Assembly (NCBI GenBank): GCA_017304505.1
Contig: JAFKKQ010000328.1
Location: forward strand, 1 to 10,426
Direction of reading: 5' to 3'
DNA length: 10,426 bases
From: Hyphomicrobiales bacterium
Lineage (GTDB): Bacteria > Pseudomonadota > Alphaproteobacteria > Rhizobiales > Xanthobacteraceae
A program made the translations under genes and the position numbers. Of this stretch, positions 6,547 through 10,426 are shown in pieces (position 1 is the first letter of the stretch; every line of letters begins with the position of its first letter). The notes beneath the pieces were generated by a model. That model saw nothing but the letters and a program-made list of their open reading frames with translations. It had not been told where the DNA came from and made no database searches.

Positions 6547-9153
6547 CTAAGCGGCCTGAATGGTGCCAGCCGTCTGCTCCTTGAGCGCAGCAATCAGGCT
6601 TTGGCGGTCGAACTTGGCGACGTAATCGTGGAAGCCTGCGCGGCGGCCGCGCTCGATCGCCTCCGGCGAACCGATCGACGACAACGCGATGACCGGCATA
6701 TCCTGGAAGCGCGGCTCACCGCGCACCGCCTCGGCGAGCGCAAAACCATCCATGCCCGGCATGTCGATATCGGTGACCAGCACGTCGAAAGCCCGCCCCT
6801 GCTTCAGCAGCGCCAGCGCCTCGTGCGCTCCCGCGACGGCAGTGACCGCGTAACCGGCCGCCTTAAGCACTGGCATCAGCATGTTGCGGAAGAACGCCGA
6901 GTCGTCGACGAGCAGCAGCGAACACTCGCGCTTGCGGGTTGCTGCGTCTTTACGCCGGAACCAGTCCGTATAGGCAAGCGGCAGAAAATGGCCGACGTCC
7001 ACGATCTCGGTGGCCTGGCCTCGAACGACCGCCGAGCCGAGAACGCCCGGCCGATCGCTGGCGACTTGGATATCGAGCTTGTCTTCGACGATGTCGACGA
7101 TCTCGTCGACCGCAAGCCCCACGGAACGATCGCTGTCGGCGAACACCAGCAGCGGCTGAACCCCGTCCCGCTTGGCCCGGTCCTCGTCGCCGATGTGCAC
7201 CAGCGGCATGAGATGGCCGCGATACTGCACCATCCGCCGGCCATCGGAGACTTCGATCGTCTCACAATCGATCTCTTCCAGTCGCGTGACGAGCGAAAGC
7301 GGCACCGCCTTGAGTTGCGGCGACCCGGCACGGAAGACAAGAAGGGAGACCTTGTCCGCTTCGGCGATACGATCTTCATGGTCGTCGCCGGCTTGCTCGC
7401 CGGCTGCGGCAGCCGAGGAAACCCCGACCGCTTGCGACACGCCATTCGGATCGATGATCAGGATCACCGAACCGTCACCGAGGATGGTGTTGCCGGAAAA
7501 CATACCGATGCGGCGAAGCTTGCTCGCCATCGGCTTCACCACGATTTCCTCGGTGTGGAACACGCTGTCCACCATCACGCCGAAGGTCTGGGCGCCCACG
7601 CGAACGACGACGATAAAGCCCTTGTCGGGGATCGCTTTGCTGTCGCCGAGCTTGAGCAGCGAAGCCAGGCCAACCAGTGGCAAAAGCTCGTTCCGCAGCC
7701 GCAGCACCGCCGCGTCCTTGATCCGCTCGATGCGATGCTCCGAGTTTTTATTGACGCGCACCAGTTCAACCACGGCCAGTTGCGGAATGGCGAAGCGCTC
7801 GCCGCCCGCCTCGACGATCAGCGCCGAAACGATGGCCAGCGTCAGCGGGATCTTGATGGTGAAGCTCAACCCCTGGCCGCGAACCGAGTGGACATCGATG
7901 CTGCCGCCGATCTGATCGATATTATTGCGCACCACATCCATGCCGACTCCGCGGCCGGACACGCTGGTCACGATCCTGGCTGTCGAAAAACCGGGCGCGA
8001 AAATGAAATTCTGAATTTGTGGCTCTGTCATCTTATCGAGGTCGGCCTCGGTCGCGAGGCCGGCGGCCAGCGCCTTTTCCCTGATCCGTGCGGTATCGAG
8101 GCCGCGGCCGTCGTCCGCCACGCCGATGATGATGTGACCGCCCTCGTGATAGGCCGAAAGACGGATTGTTCCCTTCTCGGGCTTGCCTGCGGCAACACGC
8201 TCCGCCGCCGGCTCCAGACCGTGGTCGGCGGAGTTGCGCACCATATGCGCGAGCGGATCTTTGATGCGCTCCAGCACCTGACGGTCAAGCTCGGTGTCCG
8301 CACCGTGCAGTTCAAGTTCGATGTCCTTGCCAAGCTCCGTGGCAAGATCGCGCACGATGCGCGGCAGCTTCTGCCAAGCTTTTCCGATCGGCTGCATGCG
8401 AGTCCGCATGACACCGTCCTGCAACTCGGCCGTGACATTGGACAACCGCTGCAACGGAACCTTGAATTCGGAATCGCCCTGGCGCCGCACGATGTCGAGA
8501 AGCTGGTTGCGGGTCAGCACCAGCTCCGAAACCATCGTCATCAAGCCCTCGAGCGTATCGACACCGACGCGGATCGATTGGCTCGCGATCTTGCTCTCGT
8601 GCTCGTCCTCATCGTCCTTTTGAACCGCCGGCGCTTCGTGCTCGGCATCGCGCGGTTCGGCAGCAGCCGCGGCGGAAACAGGTCCCGGCGTCTCGCGGAA
8701 CGCGCGCTCCAATTCGTCGAGAGCATCCTCACGTGAACCGCGCATCCATTGAGCGGGCCGTGCCGCATCGGCGCCGCCGCGATCCGCCATGCGCTCAAGC
8801 GAACGGATCAGATCGGCGTCAGCGCCTTCGGGCTCGCGCTGATGTTTCTCGAGTTCGGAAAGGATCTCCTTGACCCGGTCGACGGTGAAAAGGATCAGGG
8901 TGACGGCTTCGCCGGTGACCGGCATGGTGCCGTCGCGGAAACGGCTCATGAGGGCTTCGGCGGCATGCGCCAGCGCCTCCAGGCGCGGCAGGCCAAGGAA
9001 GCCACAAGTGCCTTTGATCGTGTGAACAAGCCGGAAAATGTTGTCGAGGATATCGGCGTTGTCGGGCTCCTGCTCGAAACGCACCAATTCAGCATCGACG
9101 ACGTCGAGGCTTTCGTTGGTCTCGACGAGGAATTCCCGAAGGAGGTCGTCCAT
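6547..9153 (-). CDS. cheA: CheA-type hybrid histidine kinase with C-terminal receiver (CheAY)
   Basis: This 868-residue cytoplasmic kinase autophosphorylates on command from receptor arrays. Domains in order: P1/Hpt (about 1-105) with phospho-acceptor H44 in HTIKGTCGFLG; a linker (about 106-190) rich in Ala, Glu and Asp with no recognisable P2; P3 dimerisation (about 192-255); P4 ATPase with N box HMVRNSADHG (303-312), G1 DDGRG (347-351), F box FAPGFSTA (385-392) and G2 SGRGVGMD (399-406); P5/CheW-like (about 437-570); a second CheW-like domain (about 600-727); and a receiver (about 744-862) with D750/D751, phospho-site D795 (VTDIDMPGMDG), S825/S826 and K847. All catalytic residues look intact. 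AAGGG (plus-strand 9162-9166) lies 8 bases before the ATG. It is the first gene of cheA-W-Y-B-R. The same kind of CheA-CheY fusion is known from the Rhodospirillum centenum che operon. Confidence 0.96.
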   Translation of the reverse strand: MDDLLREFLVETNESLDVVDAELVRFEQEPDNADILDNIFRLVHTIKGTCGFLGLPRLEALAHAAEALMSRFRDGTMPVTGEAVTLILFTVDRVKEILSELEKHQREPEGADADLIRSLERMADRGGADAARPAQWMRGSREDALDELERAFRETPGPVSAAAAAEPRDAEHEAPAVQKDDEDEHESKIASQSIRVGVDTLEGLMTMVSELVLTRNQLLDIVRRQGDSEFKVPLQRLSNVTAELQDGVMRTRMQPIGKAWQKLPRIVRDLATELGKDIELELHGADTELDRQVLERIKDPLAHMVRNSADHGLEPAAERVAAGKPEKGTIRLSAYHEGGHIIIGVADDGRGLDTARIREKALAAGLATEADLDKMTEPQIQNFIFAPGFSTARIVTSVSGRGVGMDVVRNNIDQIGGSIDVHSVRGQGLSFTIKIPLTLAIVSALIVEAGGERFAIPQLAVVELVRVNKNSEHRIERIKDAAVLRLRNELLPLVGLASLLKLGDSKAIPDKGFIVVVRVGAQTFGVMVDSVFHTEEIVVKPMASKLRRIGMFSGNTILGDGSVILIIDPNGVSQAVGVSSAAAAGEQAGDDHEDRIAEADKVSLLVFRAGSPQLKAVPLSLVTRLEEIDCETIEVSDGRRMVQYRGHLMPLVHIGDEDRAKRDGVQPLLVFADSDRSVGLAVDEIVDIVEDKLDIQVASDRPGVLGSAVVRGQATEIVDVGHFLPLAYTDWFRRKDAATRKRECSLLLVDDSAFFRNMLMPVLKAAGYAVTAVAGAHEALALLKQGRAFDVLVTDIDMPGMDGFALAEAVRGEPRFQDMPVIALSSIGSPEAIERGRRAGFHDYVAKFDRQSLIAALKEQTAGTIQAA

Positions 9154-9262
9154 TGCAGCCGCCCTTAGCTGAGGACACCAGCCGCCTGGCCGTACCCGAG
9201 CGGGCGCAGTGTGTCTTCGAGGCGTTTAATTTCTGTTGCGGACGGTGTTGGATTTGCCGGCG

Positions 9263-9277
9263 TTAACCGCCCATCAA
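9263..9277 (+). promoter_or_regulatory. CtrA-like box 1
   Basis: TTAA-CCGCCCA-TCAA fits the alphaproteobacterial CtrA consensus TTAA-N7-TTAA with exact spacing and one mismatch. It lies about 110-124 bases upstream of the cheA start codon. A second box at 9299 shares its spacer, which argues against pure chance. Binding is inference. Confidence 0.5.
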
Positions 9278-9298
9278 GCAATCGCGGCAGCCGTGGAA

Positions 9299-9313
9299 TT
9301 TACCGCCCGTTAA
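9299..9313 (+). promoter_or_regulatory. CtrA-like box 2
   Basis: TTTA-CCGCCCG-TTAA, followed by CC, fits TTAA-N7-TTAAC with one mismatch in the first half. It is a direct near-repeat of box 1 (12 of 15 bases identical), offset by 36 bases, and lies about 146-160 bases upstream of cheA and 64-78 bases past the chpT stop. Confidence 0.5.
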
Positions 9314-9376
9314 CCAGCAAACAGGCGCAGGCCGCGGCCCCAGCGAAGACGTCCCAATGCAGACAAGGCGCGACGT

Positions 9377-10015
9377 TTATCGCGTCGCGACCACCACCGT
9401 GCCGTCCTCAAGCGCCATGTCGACGGCAAGTCCGCAATTCTTGGCAAGGAGCCCGGTATAGAACGGCTGAATGGCATGAGCATCGACGGCATGGTCAGGC
9501 GGTGAGCCGGCAAGCAAGGGCGGAATCGCCTGCGGCACCTTGGCGTTGAAGCCGGTCGCGGCGACGCGAAAGCCGATCGCCTCGCCTTCGCCGATGGAAT
9601 CGACGGTCAACTGTCCGCCGCGCGGAATGGCCTGGGCGGCAAGCAACATCATGTTGAGCAGCAGCTTGACCCGATTCTTGGCCATCAGAACACGCGGCAG
9701 ATTCCAACTCAGCTTGGTCTTTTCATCCTCCATCAGGCCGCGCGTGACCTTTTCGGCATCTCCGGTGTCGATCTGGGCGCCCACCGAACCGGCCGCGCCG
9801 AACGCCAGCCGGCAGAACTGCAGCTTGGCCGATGCCGTGCGCGCGCTCTTCTTGATAAGGTCCAACGCGAAACGCGACGTCTCCTCGTCTTTGTCCTCCT
9901 CCATCACCTCGAGGCCGTTCATGATCGCCCCGACCGGGCTGATCAGATCATGACAAACCCGCGAACACAGCAACGCTGCGAGATCGAGACCTTCGAGGAC
10001 GATAGGGCCGGACAT
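9377..10015 (-). CDS. chpT: ChpT-type histidine phosphotransferase
   Basis: This 212-residue protein matches the ChpT family (COG5385-like), dimeric phosphotransferases that resemble a histidine kinase core but do not bind ATP. In Caulobacter, ChpT relays phosphate from the kinase CckA to CtrA and CpdR, controlling cell cycle and motility genes. The helix motif SRVCHDLISPVGAIMNGLE (18-36) carries the phospho-acceptor H22. The C-terminal half (about 100-210) has the degenerate ATPase-like fold segments LLLNMMLLAAQAIPRGG and AIQPFYTGLLAKNCG, and no N-, G1- or G2-box is seen. GGAG (plus-strand 10026-10029) lies 10 bases before the ATG. The gene has the same orientation as the che operon, 223 bases upstream of cheA, and is divergent from the cysQ-like gene. 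The partners CckA and CtrA are not in this window. Confidence 0.9.
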   Translation of the reverse strand: MSGPIVLEGLDLAALLCSRVCHDLISPVGAIMNGLEVMEEDKDEETSRFALDLIKKSARTASAKLQFCRLAFGAAGSVGAQIDTGDAEKVTRGLMEDEKTKLSWNLPRVLMAKNRVKLLLNMMLLAAQAIPRGGQLTVDSIGEGEAIGFRVAATGFNAKVPQAIPPLLAGSPPDHAVDAHAIQPFYTGLLAKNCGLAVDMALEDGTVVVATR

Positions 10016-10131
10016 TTCGCGCGCGCTCCGGATCTGGATGATGACATCCGACGTTTAGGCGATTCGGCCGTCGAGCGTGAGCCGCCGATGTGATAAATCG
10101 CTACCGGTTTGGACTCACACGGACATTTACT
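10016..10131. other. Divergent intergenic region between chpT and the cysQ-like gene
   Basis: These 116 bases separate two divergently transcribed genes and so should hold both promoters. A short inverted repeat, GGATG-ATGA-CATCC, lies at 10036-10049. No TTAA-type CtrA box and no clear sigma-70 promoter were found here. Confidence 0.35.
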
Positions 10132-10426
10132 GTGGCTGACGACATCGGGACCGGGGCGGCGGAATTGCTCGACGGCCTCACTGAAATTGCCTGCCAAGCA
10201 GCGGCGGCCATCCTGGCCGTGCCGCGCCCGAAGCTGCACCAGCGCGAGAAGCCGGACCACTCGCCGGTGACGGACGCCGACACGGCGTCGGAAGCCATCA
10301 TCCTGGAAGGGCTGGCCCGGCTCCTGCCCAACGTCCCCGTGATTTCAGAGGAGGCAGCCAGCCATCGGCTTCACCCCGATCTCGGCTCCCGCTTCCTCAT
10401 CGTCGATCCGCTCGACGGCACGCGCG
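10132..10426 (+). CDS. cysQ: CysQ-like 3'(2'),5'-bisphosphate nucleotidase, N-terminal part (runs off right edge)
   Basis: The first ~98 residues of an inositol-monophosphatase-superfamily protein are visible. Motifs present are SPVTDADTASEA (44-55, D50), VISEEA (70-75, metal-ligand Glu) and FLIVDPLDGTR (88-98, D92 and D95), the Mg2+-binding centre of the family. The SPVTxADxxSE and ISEE pattern points to CysQ, which hydrolyses 3'-phosphoadenosine-5'-phosphate (a by-product of sulfate assimilation and of 4'-phosphopantetheine transfer) to AMP. A plain inositol monophosphatase is the main alternative. The start is taken as GTG at 10132 because family similarity begins soon after; an in-frame GTG at 10090 is possible, and neither has a strong ribosome-binding site. 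The gene is divergent from chpT. Confidence 0.85.
   Translation, partial: MADDIGTGAAELLDGLTEIACQAAAAILAVPRPKLHQREKPDHSPVTDADTASEAIILEGLARLLPNVPVISEEAASHRLHPDLGSRFLIVDPLDGTR

Larger units (their letters stand above)
9154..9376 (-). promoter_or_regulatory. Upstream region of the che operon (chpT-cheA gap)
   Basis: This 223-base gap between the chpT stop and the cheA start contains no convincing gene. It holds the cheA ribosome-binding site, two CtrA-like boxes and an AT-richer stretch (about 9224-9234). It is the longest non-coding stretch in the window and the natural place for the che operon promoter. I could not identify a confident -35/-10 pair. Confidence 0.5.

Noticed and set aside
6352..8736. 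A 794-codon open frame on the plus strand opposite cheA.
   Set aside because: It is an antisense shadow of the GC-rich cheA gene. Its translation is rich in His, Arg and Asp with no recognisable domain, it starts inside cheW, and the minus strand encodes an intact CheA with all catalytic boxes.
9224..9234. TTTAATTT stretch upstream of cheA, considered as a third CtrA box or a -10 element.
   Set aside because: No second TTAA half at 7-base spacing and no -35-like partner at a suitable distance.
10036..10049. Inverted repeat GGATG-ATGA-CATCC upstream of chpT, considered as a regulatory site.
   Set aside because: Five-base arms are expected by chance at this frequency, and there is no supporting motif.

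Overview
The window looks like chromosomal DNA from a GC-rich alphaproteobacterium of the order Hyphomicrobiales (Rhizobiales), perhaps near Bradyrhizobium, Rhodopseudomonas or Pseudolabrys. The evidence is a cheA-cheW-cheY-cheB-cheR cluster whose CheA carries its own receiver domain, a ChpT-type histidine phosphotransferase (a family restricted to alphaproteobacteria), two sequences resembling CtrA boxes, and generally high-GC codon use. The genus is inference. Coding density is high, and no stretch longer than about 225 bases lacks a gene. I see no tRNA, rRNA, insertion sequence, CRISPR array or prophage remnant.

Left part (1-3496), metabolism and transport. A 2-oxoglutarate/Fe(II) oxygenase-like gene runs off the left edge on the minus strand. 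Divergent from it, on the plus strand, is a two-gene unit: a type I extradiol-dioxygenase-like VOC protein with a complete set of catalytic residues, overlapping by 4 bases (ATGA) a zinc-independent quinone oxidoreductase. A 10-TM EamA/DMT exporter follows after 87 bases.

Middle (3521-9153), a five-gene chemotaxis operon on the minus strand, transcribed cheA > cheW > cheY > cheB > cheR. It ends convergently with the transporter. CheA autophosphorylates and passes phosphate to CheY (motor output) and CheB (receptor demethylation). CheR methylates receptors and CheW couples receptors to CheA. CheA is a CheAY-type hybrid: P1, no recognisable P2, P3-P4-P5, a second CheW-like domain, then a receiver. 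No chemoreceptor, cheD, cheZ or flagellar gene is in view.

Right part (9154-10426). A 223-base gap upstream of cheA holds two similar boxes that match the CtrA consensus TTAA-N7-TTAA with one mismatch each. Next is chpT, the phosphotransferase of the CckA-ChpT-CtrA/CpdR relay, on the same strand. Divergent from chpT, the start of a cysQ-type 3'(2'),5'-bisphosphate nucleotidase runs off the right edge. The neighbourhood suggests that CtrA may time or tune chemotaxis gene expression. All gene families here are known; I found no convincing undescribed system. The CtrA-like repeat pair and the hybrid CheA are the points most worth checking.
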